This document shows positions 39,942-46,684 of a stretch of 56,760 bases of DNA, one piece after another (the first letter of the stretch is position 1; each line of letters opens with the position of its first letter). The position numbers and the translations under genes were made by a program. The notes beneath the pieces were generated by a model. That model saw only the letters and a program-made list of their open reading frames with translations. It made no database searches and was not told where the DNA came from. The DNA comes from an uncultured beta proteobacterium (GTDB taxonomy: Bacteria > Pseudomonadota > Gammaproteobacteria > Burkholderiales > Burkholderiaceae_C): NCBI GenBank assembly GCA_903906695.1, contig CAIVLG010000270.1:1-56760 (forward strand), in the 5' to 3' direction.

Positions 39942-40321
39942 AGCATCTTGTCCTTGGCCAGAAAATATTTGCGCGCGTAGGCCACCAACTGGCCGTCCGT
40001 CGGATGGTCCACCGTCTCCACACCAATCACCTTGTCCACCAGCTTGGGGTCGTGAGAATGGATGTGCTTGATCAGCTGGAGTTTGGCCTGCGCCGGGCCG
40101 ACGATCAGAATTTCCTGGGCACCGGCGAGCGCCTCGGCCACGCGGTGGTAGTAGTCCTGATCCTCGGGTGCACGTCCGCTTCCGAGCGAGCCAACACGAG
40201 AGTGCAGCTTGCGGTGTTGCTCGCTCGGTTCAATCACGGATTTTTCAACATCGTCGGGGCTGATGTGCATCACATGGGCTTGCACATGATCGATCCAGAC
40301 GAGGGCGTGGTAATGGGACAT
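39938..40321 (-). CDS. eRF1-domain-like 'translational machinery' protein
   Basis: Small (127 aa) cytoplasmic protein of uncertain role. The sequence [20 protein letters not shown] and the C-terminal block [38 protein letters not shown] resemble the third domain of archaeal/eukaryotic release factor eRF1. Bacterial versions are often annotated 'translational machinery protein' (recalled, not searched). It is rich in histidine (about 12). A strong Shine-Dalgarno sequence, AAGGAG, precedes the start. It is divergent from the hydrolase fragment, and an FNR-like box lies between them (40416-40429). A possible role is ribosome interaction or stasis under low oxygen; this is inference. Confidence 0.72.
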
Positions 40322-40415
40322 TTGGAACTCCTTGTTGTCGTTCCGATCATCATCCTCCTTTTGCGTCGAAAAGAGCTTGATCTGAAGCCGAAATCCGCAT
40401 CAGTCTGGCAATCAA

Positions 40416-40429
40416 CTGATAAAAATCAA
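40416..40429. promoter_or_regulatory. FNR/Anr-like box in the divergent 40322-40461 region
   Basis: CTGAT-AAAA-ATCAA matches TTGAT-N4-ATCAA at 9 of 10 positions. It is centred 101 bases upstream of the minus-strand gene start and 40 bases upstream of the plus-strand ATG 40462. The first distance suits activation of the eRF1-like gene with a leader of about 60 bases, although no good -10 is seen on that strand. Confidence 0.45.
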
Positions 40430-40461
40430 CTGCGCTACAGTCTTGCAACGGAGAAAAAATC

Positions 40462-40812
40462 ATGCGTCGCTGGTTGGATATGCTTGCCTCTCGCCAATTG
40501 GCGCGCCGCATCGTGCTGGATGCCGGCATGCATGGCCTGGCGCACCTGGCCGACCCCTTGTGCGTGGTCGAGGCGATGGCCGCGGCGCCTGTGCCTCCGA
40601 TGTTTATCGCCGCCGGACTCGACGACCCGGTGGCGGCCGATTCGCAGCGGCTCGATGCTGCCTTGCAGCGCTTGCATTCGCCCTGCGCTGCCCACTACTA
40701 CGCCGGCGAAACGCACGCCTTTCATGTCATGTTCTGGCGTGCGCAGGCGCTTTTATGCTGGCGCGACAGTTTTGAGTTTCTTCAGAAGCAGCTGCCGGTC
40801 GGACCGAGTTGA
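40462..40812 (+). pseudogene. Alpha/beta-hydrolase C-terminal remnant
   Basis: The 116-residue frame matches only the last third of an acetyl-esterase-type alpha/beta hydrolase: PPMFIAAGLDDPVAADSQRL contains the catalytic-acid region, and YYAGETHAFHVMFW the catalytic histidine. The oxyanion HGGG motif and the nucleophile GxSxG are absent, and no upstream frame encodes them. It nonetheless has a reasonable ribosome-binding site (GGAGAAAA) and ATG 40462, so it may be expressed. It is likely a 5'-truncated gene; its stop lies 2 bases from the convergent helicase stop. Confidence 0.6.
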
Positions 40813-40814
40813 AT

Positions 40815-42893
40815 TCAGCGCCAGGCCGAACGCGAGCGTTCGCGTACCTGGACGCCGGGCGGACCCGAATGCGGCGCACCGGCTGATTGGCTGCCGGCCT
40901 TCGGCCAGACGATGGTTTCAAACTTTTCTGCCAGCGCATCCGGAATGAAACGACTGCGCGAAGCGTAGAGGTGGCGGTCCCCCATGGCCGCCTGCTGGGT
41001 CACGTAAAAGCGCTGCGGCACCAGCAAATGCAAATGCTCTTTCGCGCGTGTCATGGCGACGTAGAGCAGACGGCGCTCCTCTTCGATTTCGTCCTGCGTT
41101 CCGGTGGCAAGGTCAGAGGGGATGCAGCCATCCACCACATTGAGCACATGCACCGAGGTCCACTCCTGGCCCTTGGCCGAATGGATGGTCGACAGGATCA
41201 GATAGTCCTCGTCGCGTTGCGGCACACCCGACTGGTCGCTGGTGGCATCGGGCGGGTCGAGCGTGAGTTCACTCAAGAAGCGCTCGCGGCTGGCGTAGCC
41301 GGCGGCGATGCGCTCCAGGTTGTCCAGATCGGCGCGCCGGGTGGCTGCGTCCTCATGCAGGCGTTCCAGATGCGGCCCGTACCATCGCTTGGCCAGATCC
41401 ATGTCGGACGGCCAGGCGCGCTGCGGCTGGCGCAGTGCGCCATAGACCTGCACGAACTCCTGCCACTGCGGTGTACTGCTTGCTGGCATCCTGAAAGCCT
41501 TCAGTTCGGCACTCGGGTCGGCGGCCTGATCCATGGCATCGAGCAGGCGCGAGGCATGGGCGGCACCGATGCCGGGAATCAGTTGCACGACACGAAAGCC
41601 GGCCATGCGGCCGCGCGGGTTCTGCGCAAAACGCAGGATCGCCAGCAGGTCCTTCACGTGGGCGGCTTCAAGAAATTTGAGACCACCAAACTTGACGAAG
41701 GGAATCTGCCGGCGCGTGAGTTCAAGCTCCAGCGCCGCGCTGTGCGAAGAAGTGCGAAACAGGACCGCCTGCGACTTGAGCTTGAGACCGGCTTCGCGCT
41801 GCTCCAAGACGCGATCGGCGACCCAGCGCGCCTGCTCGGCGTCATCGGGCACCATCACCAGCTGCGCCCGGGTGTTGCCGGCCTTGTCGCTCCAGAGGTT
41901 CTTGGCATGGCGTTCGCTGGCGAGCGCGATGACGGCGTTCGAGACTTCCAGGATCGGCTGCGTTGACCGGTAGTTGCGCTCCAGCTTCAGCAGGCGCGCG
42001 CCCGGGTTGAACTGTTGGGGAAAGTCCAGAATGTTGCGCACCGTGGCGCCGCGAAAGCTGTAAATGCTTTGCGCATCGTCACCGACCACCGTCAGGCCCT
42101 GGCCGCTGGGTTTGAGTCCGAGCAGTATGGCGGCCTGCAGGCGGTTGGTGTCCTGGTATTCATCGACCAGCACATGGTCAAAGCGCGCTGCGACCTCAGC
42201 GCCGAGTTGCGGGTCGGCCATCATCTCGAACCAGAACAGTAACAGGTCGTCGTAATCGAGCACGTTCTGCTGCTGCTTGACTTCGACATAGGCGCCAAAA
42301 AGCTGCTTGAGTTCGCCCTCCCAGTGCGCACACCAGGGGAACATCTGCTGCAAGATCTGCATCAGCGGCTGCTGGCTGTTGACCACGCGCGAGTAGATCG
42401 ACAGGCAGGTGGCTTTCTGCGGGAATCGGTTCTTGCTGGCGGACAGGCCCAGGTCATGGCGCACCATGCCGAGCAGGTCTTCGGAGTCGGCGCGGTCGTG
42501 GATGGTGAATGAATCGTCCAGGCCAATACGGCTTGCGTAATCCCGCAGCAGGCGCGCGCCAATGCCATGAAAGGTGCCGGACCAGGGCAGCGACGGCAAC
42601 TGGCGTGCGCCATGACCCAGCACTTGAGTCAGCACGCCGGCGACGCGGCGCTCCATCTCGATGGCGGCGCGGCGCGAGAAGGTCAGCAGCAGCAGGCGCT
42701 GCGGGTCGGCCTGCTGCAGGATCAGCCTGGCGACACGATAGGCCAGGGTGTTGGTCTTGCCGGAGCCGGCGCCGGCAATGATCAGCAGGGCCCGTGCATC
42801 AGCTTCCTCACCCAGCCCGTGTTCCACGGCCAGCCGCTGCTCGGCGTTGAGCGACTCGAAGGGATCAAGGCGGGTGGCAGCGGTGGCTTCCAT
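40815..42893 (-). CDS. ATP-dependent DNA helicase, UvrD/Rep family
   Basis: Superfamily 1A helicase of 692 aa. Motif I is IAGAGSGKTNTLAYRVARL (residues 39-57), motif Ia TFSRRAAIEMERRV, motif II VLVDEYQDTN, motif III VGDDAQSIYSFRGA, motif IV KLERNYRSTQPI, motif V STIHSAKGQEWTSVHVLNV and motif VI EERRLLYVAMTRAKEHLHLL. The initial Q motif LNAEQRLAV is also present. It is shorter in the 2B region than UvrD and may be a separate paralog of the Rep/UvrD/PcrA group. It is divergent from the adenine deaminase gene. Confidence 0.93.
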   Translation of the reverse strand: MEATAATRLDPFESLNAEQRLAVEHGLGEEADARALLIIAGAGSGKTNTLAYRVARLILQQADPQRLLLLTFSRRAAIEMERRVAGVLTQVLGHGARQLPSLPWSGTFHGIGARLLRDYASRIGLDDSFTIHDRADSEDLLGMVRHDLGLSASKNRFPQKATCLSIYSRVVNSQQPLMQILQQMFPWCAHWEGELKQLFGAYVEVKQQQNVLDYDDLLLFWFEMMADPQLGAEVAARFDHVLVDEYQDTNRLQAAILLGLKPSGQGLTVVGDDAQSIYSFRGATVRNILDFPQQFNPGARLLKLERNYRSTQPILEVSNAVIALASERHAKNLWSDKAGNTRAQLVMVPDDAEQARWVADRVLEQREAGLKLKSQAVLFRTSSHSAALELELTRRQIPFVKFGGLKFLEAAHVKDLLAILRFAQNPRGRMAGFRVVQLIPGIGAAHASRLLDAMDQAADPSAELKAFRMPASSTPQWQEFVQVYGALRQPQRAWPSDMDLAKRWYGPHLERLHEDAATRRADLDNLERIAAGYASRERFLSELTLDPPDATSDQSGVPQRDEDYLILSTIHSAKGQEWTSVHVLNVVDGCIPSDLATGTQDEIEEERRLLYVAMTRAKEHLHLLVPQRFYVTQQAAMGDRHLYASRSRFIPDALAEKFETIVWPKAGSQSAGAPHSGPPGVQVRERSRSAWR

Positions 42894-42932
42894 GTGGGAA
42901 CTGGGCGGTGCAATACAGGGTTAGTGCGACGG

Positions 42933-42938
42933 TATACT
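42933..42938 (+). promoter_or_regulatory. -10-like box upstream of adenine deaminase
   Basis: TATACT at 42933-42938 lies in the 111-base divergent gap. The best -35 partner is TGCAAT at 42909-42914 with an 18-base spacer, which is a weak match. GTATAC is itself palindromic and could serve either strand. Confidence 0.35.
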
Positions 42939-43004
42939 GGACATTAACACAGCGTCTGCAGTGGCCCTTGCGTTCAATGGATTGCAGTTCGATGGGAGAG
43001 GTTT

Positions 43005-44045
43005 ATGTTTGAAGTAAAGCCTGTCGCGGCCGAGCGACTGCCCGAGTTGTTGCGCCTGATGCCCAAGGCGGAGTTGCACATCCACATTGAAGGCTCGCTG
43101 GAGCCGGAGCTGATGTTTGCGCTGGCGCAGCGCAATGGCCTGACGATGAAATACCCGGACGTCGAATCACTGCGTCGCGCCTATGTGTTCGATGATCTGC
43201 AGAGCTTTCTGGACATCTACCACGCCGGCACGCTGGTGCTGCGCACCGAGCAGGATTTCTATGACATGACGCATGCCTACCTGGCGCGCGCCGCTGCCGA
43301 CAAGGTCGTGCACGCCGAGATTTTCTTTGACACCCAGACCCATACCGGCCATGGCCTGAGTGCCGACGTCGTGATCAGCGGGCTGCACCGGGCCTGTGTC
43401 GATGCGCGCACCGAATTTGGTATCAGTGCCTCGCTGATTCTGTGCTTTCTGCGGCATCTGAGCGAGCAGGAGGCGTTTGAATGTCTGGAGCAGGCCTTGC
43501 CACACCGTGACAAGTTGGTCGGGATAGGGCTGGCATCGAGCGAACTGGGACATCCGCCGGAAAAATTCGCACGCGTCTTTGCCAAGGCTCGCGCGCTGGG
43601 TCTGCACCTGGTGGCGCACGCCGGCGAAGAGGGTCCCCCGGCCTACATCTGGAGTGCGCTTGATGTGCTCAAGGTGGAGCGCATCGACCATGGCGTGCAG
43701 GCCGTCAAGGATGCAGCACTGATGGCACGGCTGGCGCAGGACCGGATTGCGCTGACGGTATGCCCGCTGTCAAACCTGAAGCTGCGCGTTTTTGCGACAT
43801 TGGCCCAGCACAGTCTGGGGCAACTGCTGCAGGCCGGTATCACGGCCACCGTCAATTCGGACGATCCGGCTTACTTCGGAGGCTATATCAACCAGAACTT
43901 CACAGAGACTTTTGCCGCCCTGGGGCTGACCGCGCAGCACGCCTGGCAACTGGCGCGCAACAGTTTTGAGGCCAGCTTCATTGACGACTCCATGAAGAAG
44001 CGCTATCTGGACCGACTGCGCGAGACCTTCGAAAATTTTGTTTGA
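43005..44045 (+). CDS. Adenine deaminase (adenosine deaminase family)
   Basis: Zinc-dependent deaminase of the ADA superfamily, 346 aa. Metal and catalytic residues are visible: H25 and H27 in KAELHIHIEGSLEPE, H205 and E208 in VAHAGEEGPPAYIWSALDVL, and the aspartates in TVNSDDPAYFGGYI. The HAGEEGPP form and the context VERIDHGVQ point to adenine deaminase (as in yeast Aah1 and Pseudomonas PA0148) rather than adenosine deaminase; this is from family knowledge. It converts adenine to hypoxanthine in purine salvage. A Shine-Dalgarno (GGGAGAGG) precedes ATG 43005. It converges on the PilZ gene. Confidence 0.88.
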   Translation: MFEVKPVAAERLPELLRLMPKAELHIHIEGSLEPELMFALAQRNGLTMKYPDVESLRRAYVFDDLQSFLDIYHAGTLVLRTEQDFYDMTHAYLARAAADKVVHAEIFFDTQTHTGHGLSADVVISGLHRACVDARTEFGISASLILCFLRHLSEQEAFECLEQALPHRDKLVGIGLASSELGHPPEKFARVFAKARALGLHLVAHAGEEGPPAYIWSALDVLKVERIDHGVQAVKDAALMARLAQDRIALTVCPLSNLKLRVFATLAQHSLGQLLQAGITATVNSDDPAYFGGYINQNFTETFAALGLTAQHAWQLARNSFEASFIDDSMKKRYLDRLRETFENFV

Positions 44046-44062
44046 ACCTTGACCGCAGTGAT

Positions 44063-44368
44063 TCAGTTGACCTTTTTCATGACCTGACTGAGGATCTTGA
44101 CGCCGATACCGAAGCGCTCATCGATCTTCTCGACCCGAATCACTTCACCCTCACAACACAGTTTCAGCGGTCCGCCGGGCGTGTCGAGGTCGACCCAAAA
44201 ATCGATCCGGGAGCCGGTGTCAAGGGGTTGGTCCTGCAGCAAATAAAGACCCGTGGCACTGACGTTGCGCGTCACGCCGGTCAAGCCGTTGACGCTGGTT
44301 GACAGTTCAGTCGGGTATCTCTTGCTCCGGTGCTCTTTGCCAAACGTGGTGGTCGAGAATTTTTTCAT
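44063..44368 (-). CDS. PilZ domain protein
   Basis: Single-domain PilZ protein of 101 aa, a probable cyclic-di-GMP effector. The second motif is intact (N35-V-S-A-T-G40, matching [D/N]xSxxG), followed by LYLLQDQPLDTGSRIDFWVDL and a beta-strand C-terminus. The first motif is altered: the N-terminus reads KEHRSKRYPTEL, giving RxxR rather than the usual RxxxR, so binding may be weakened. Its start overlaps the stop of a 26-codon ORF (ATGA). The GGDEF-EAL protein at 46685 and the pilin at 44710 are close by. Confidence 0.85.
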   Translation of the reverse strand: MKKFSTTTFGKEHRSKRYPTELSTSVNGLTGVTRNVSATGLYLLQDQPLDTGSRIDFWVDLDTPGGPLKLCCEGEVIRVEKIDERFGIGVKILSQVMKKVN

Positions 44369-44445
44369 GCTGTCCTCAAGCTTCCAGGCGCAGATCCACC
44401 CACGGCGAGCCGCATCGCGACCGACTGGGCATCAATGATTGACAT
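44365..44445 (-). CDS. Small ORF (26 aa) coupled to the PilZ gene
   Basis: ATG 44445 is preceded by a strong Shine-Dalgarno stretch (GAGGAAACCACC before the ATG). The predicted peptide starts MSIIDAQSVAMRLAVGG and ends LRTA. Its TGA overlaps the PilZ ATG as ATGA, a standard coupling arrangement. The peptide is not recognised. It may be a leader that sets PilZ translation or a genuine microprotein. A longer in-frame start near 44628 lacks comparable signals. Confidence 0.45.
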   Translation of the reverse strand: MSIIDAQSVAMRLAVGGSAPGSLRTA

Positions 44446-44626
44446 GGTGGTTTCCTCAAACTTGTGGACACTATGAGGCATAGTTTCGACGCCTTGAGGC
44501 CGCGAGTCCATGGCGCACAGGCACCTATTTGCTAGTAGCTGGCTACCGGTTTGAGCAGCAAATCCAGCCTGCGATATCCGGAATGACTGAAGGGTGCTTA
44601 CAAAAAATAACAAGGCTTGACGAATC

Positions 44627-44656
44627 ATGACAATTTACCACTGCCATATTCATAAA
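44627..44656 (+). promoter_or_regulatory. Candidate sigma-70 promoter of the pilin gene
   Basis: ATGACA (44627-44632) and CATAAA (44651-44656) are separated by 18 bases, matching the consensus at 5/6 and 4/6. Transcription would start near 44663, giving a leader of about 47 bases. The rest of the 44446-44709 region is AT-rich without further recognisable elements. Confidence 0.35.
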
Positions 44657-44709
44657 AAGCTTGGAATTCCGGGAACAGAATGAACCACTCGACAGGCAAG
44701 GAGTTATTC

Positions 44710-45117
44710 ATGAAGCGTTCCATACAAAAGGGGTTCACCCTGATTGAGCTGATGATCGTGGTCGCGATCATCGGCATCCTGGTGTCGGTGGCTCTGCCGG
44801 CCTATCAGGATTACACCGTGCGTGCCAAGGTATCGGAGGTGATTCTTGCCGCCGCCGCCGGCAAGACCGCGATCTCCGAAGCTGCCGCTGTCGACGGCGC
44901 CTTGCCTGGCAGCGCGTCGGTTTCCCTTTCTGCTCAATCGTCAAAATTTGTAAGCGGCGTTGCCTGGGACGGAACTGCCATCACAGCCACAGCCCAGGGT
45001 GACTCGGCCATCACGGGCAGCACTGTCACCATGACTGCCGCCTACAGCAACGGTCAGGTCAGCTGGACCTGCAGCGGAACGATCGCGGCAAAGTATCGCC
45101 CGGCCAGTTGCCAGTAA
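44710..45117 (+). CDS. pilA: Type IV major pilin (PilA-like)
   Basis: Structural subunit of a type IV pilus. The prepilin leader MKRSIQKG is followed by [27 protein letters not shown], with cleavage between G8 and F9 and the conserved E at mature position 5. The globular part has a C-terminal disulfide pair ([10 protein letters not shown], then PASCQ). A strong ribosome-binding site (AAGGAG, 44699-44704) decides for ATG 44710 over the earlier ATG 44680. At 135 aa it is typical of short betaproteobacterial pilins. It is encoded alone; the assembly machinery lies elsewhere. Confidence 0.93.
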   Translation: MKRSIQKGFTLIELMIVVAIIGILVSVALPAYQDYTVRAKVSEVILAAAAGKTAISEAAAVDGALPGSASVSLSAQSSKFVSGVAWDGTAITATAQGDSAITGSTVTMTAAYSNGQVSWTCSGTIAAKYRPASCQ

Positions 45118-45154
45118 GCATTCCGCAAAGGCCGACCCTGCATTTGATTTTGGT

Positions 45155-45226
45155 TGTCATTGCGGGCCGCGACCCGCAATCCAGTCGTGGCGTGGCGCTG
45201 GATCCCGGATCGAGTCCGGGATGACA
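45155..45226. repeat. Bipartite REP-like element, copy 2 (downstream of pilA)
   Basis: Two hairpins: ATTGCGGG-CCGCGA-CCCGCAAT (45159-45180) and ATCCCGGA-TCGAG-TCCGGGAT (45202-45222). Reverse-complementing the element at 19821-19876 gives the same two hairpins with the same linking words (CGACCCGCAATCCA...GGAT and GTCCGG.ATGAC). It may act as a pilA transcript end. The tandem array begins within its right arm. Confidence 0.78.
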
Positions 45227-45364
45227 GTGATGCAATCCGGGATGACAGTGATGCAATCCGGGATGGCAGTGATGCAATCCGGGATGGCAGTGATGCGATC
45301 GGGGATGACAGTGATGCGATCGGGGATGACAGTGATGCAATCGGGGATGACAGTGATGCACTCT
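45218..45364. repeat. 21-bp tandem repeat array (about 7 copies)
   Basis: Seven consecutive 21-base units beginning GGGATGACAG and continuing TGATGCAATCC start at 45218, 45239, 45260, 45281, 45302, 45323 and 45344. Units differ by one to three bases (GAC/GGC; AATCC/GATCG/AATCG), and the last is degenerate (CACTCT). A partial eighth (GGCATGATGG) follows. The unit reuses the right hairpin arm of the adjacent REP element. Open frames across it on both strands are artefacts of the 21-base period. Confidence 0.92.
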
Positions 45365-45450
45365 GGCATGATGGCGTCTGTTTGAGACGTGTCATGAGCT
45401 ATGAAAACCTCTATGGAAGTGCCACGTTGCGATGCTGAAGACGGACCAAA

Positions 45451-46350
45451 GTGAAGCAAGATTTCCCCATTTCCTACATCAACCCGGTCTTTCGCCCACC
45501 GAGCGAAGCGCAGTCGCTGATCCTGCCGGTCACCAATGGCTGTTCCTGGAACAAGTGCAGCTATTGCGAGATGTACACGGCGCCGCGAAAAAAGTTTCGC
45601 GCCCGTGATGAAGAAGAAGCGTTGACCGCCATTCGGCGTTGCGGCGAACAGTTCGCGAGCCAGGTTCAGCGCGTTTTTTTGGGTGACGGCGATGCCATGG
45701 TCCTGTCCACACGACGACTGTTGACGCTGTTGTCGGCCATCAAGGACCATCTGCCCAAGGTGCGTCGTATATCGAGCTACTGCCTGCCGCGCAACCTGCG
45801 CAGCAAATCGGCGTCCGAGTTGCTTGAATTGCGCGAGGCCGGATTGACGCTCGCCTATATCGGTGCCGAATCGGGCGATGACGAAGTTCTGCAGAAGGTC
45901 AACAAGGGGGAAAGCTTTGAGAGTACGCGCGACGCCCTGGACAAATTGGGTGCCGCCGGAATCAGCCGCTCGGTGATGCTGCTCAATGGACTCGGCGGTC
46001 GTGCGCTGTCCAGGCAGCATGCGCAGAATTCCGCCCGCCTGGTCAATCTGACCCAGCCTGAATTCCTTGCCACGCTGGTGGTCAGTTTTCCGCTGGGCGA
46101 GCAGCGCTTTCGTCAGACTTTTCCGGAATGGGAGCCGCTCGATCAGCAGCAGCTGTTCCTTGAGATGGAGCTGTTTCTTCAGGCACTGGAGCTCAGGCGT
46201 ACCGTGTTTCGCAGCGATCATGCGTCCAACTGGCTGGTCCTCAAGGGCGTGTTGGGCGCCGAAAAAGAGCGTCTCCTGCTGGAGGTCCGAAACGCCATCG
46301 GACGGCCCGAGGCCGCCAAGCTTCGTGCTGATTGGCAGCGAGGTCTCTAA
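45451..46350 (+). CDS. Radical SAM protein with CX4CX2C cluster motif
   Basis: Radical SAM enzyme of 299 aa with unknown substrate. The cluster-binding cysteines are C31, C36 and C39 in NGCSWNKCSYCEMY, spaced CX4CX2C rather than the canonical CX3CX2C; I recall the same spacing in related uncharacterised proteins. The downstream FLGDGDAMVL matches the SAM-binding GGE-type strand, and YIGAESGDDEVLQKVNKG is the Elp3/MiaB-like helix. GTG 45451 is the start, with no strong ribosome-binding site. A DUF3297 gene follows 11 bases later, probably in the same transcript. Confidence 0.87.
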   Translation: MKQDFPISYINPVFRPPSEAQSLILPVTNGCSWNKCSYCEMYTAPRKKFRARDEEEALTAIRRCGEQFASQVQRVFLGDGDAMVLSTRRLLTLLSAIKDHLPKVRRISSYCLPRNLRSKSASELLELREAGLTLAYIGAESGDDEVLQKVNKGESFESTRDALDKLGAAGISRSVMLLNGLGGRALSRQHAQNSARLVNLTQPEFLATLVVSFPLGEQRFRQTFPEWEPLDQQQLFLEMELFLQALELRRTVFRSDHASNWLVLKGVLGAEKERLLLEVRNAIGRPEAAKLRADWQRGL

Positions 46351-46361
46351 AATTGACACCC

Positions 46362-46610
46362 ATGAATGACGCCACCCAATTCCCGCCTTTGCCGGACCAC
46401 CTCTCGATTGATCCACGCAGTCCGCATTACGTGGCTGCCGTGTTTGAACACGAGGTCGGCATTCGATTGAGCGACAAGGAGCTTTTGAATGTTGGGGAAT
46501 ACTGCATCAGCGAGGGCTGGGTGAAAGTGGCCGCGGGCAAGACCCTGGACCGCAAAGGCAATCCGCTGATGATCAAACTCAAGGGCAAAGTCGAGGCGTT
46601 CTACAAGTAA
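46362..46610 (+). CDS. DUF3297 family protein
   Basis: Conserved 82-residue protein of unknown function. Recognisable segments are PPLPDHLSIDPRSPHY, VFEHEVGIRLSDKELLNVGEYCISEGWVKVA in pieces, and KTLDRKGNPLMIKLKGKVEAFYK. It is soluble and mildly basic. Start ATG 46362 lies 11 bases after the radical SAM stop; an earlier in-frame start at 46332 lies inside that gene. A weak imperfect hairpin (AACGC/GCGTT with inner CGCC/GGCG) and TTCTT after the stop may terminate the transcript. Confidence 0.85.
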   Translation: MNDATQFPPLPDHLSIDPRSPHYVAAVFEHEVGIRLSDKELLNVGEYCISEGWVKVAAGKTLDRKGNPLMIKLKGKVEAFYK

Positions 46611-46684
46611 ACGCAACGCCTGGCAGGGAGTCATGGCGAACAGCGTTTTCTTCAATTTTGAAGTTCAACCGACGATAGCGGGTC

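Noticed and set aside
44540-44555. Sigma-54-like site (TGGC-N7-TTGA) upstream of pilA
   Set aside because: The -12 element lacks the required GC (it reads GA), and the site is 155 bases from the start codon; a sigma-70-like pair lies closer.
45218-45364. Direct repeats that could suggest a CRISPR array
   Set aside because: The 21-base units are contiguous with no unique spacers and no cas genes nearby; it is a minisatellite.
45154-46416. Open frames crossing the 21-bp array on both strands, including a 419-codon minus-strand frame opposite the radical SAM gene
   Set aside because: The 21-base period keeps frames open, the translated repeats (for example HHCHPGL) are low complexity, and the minus-strand frame is antisense to a clearly coding gene.
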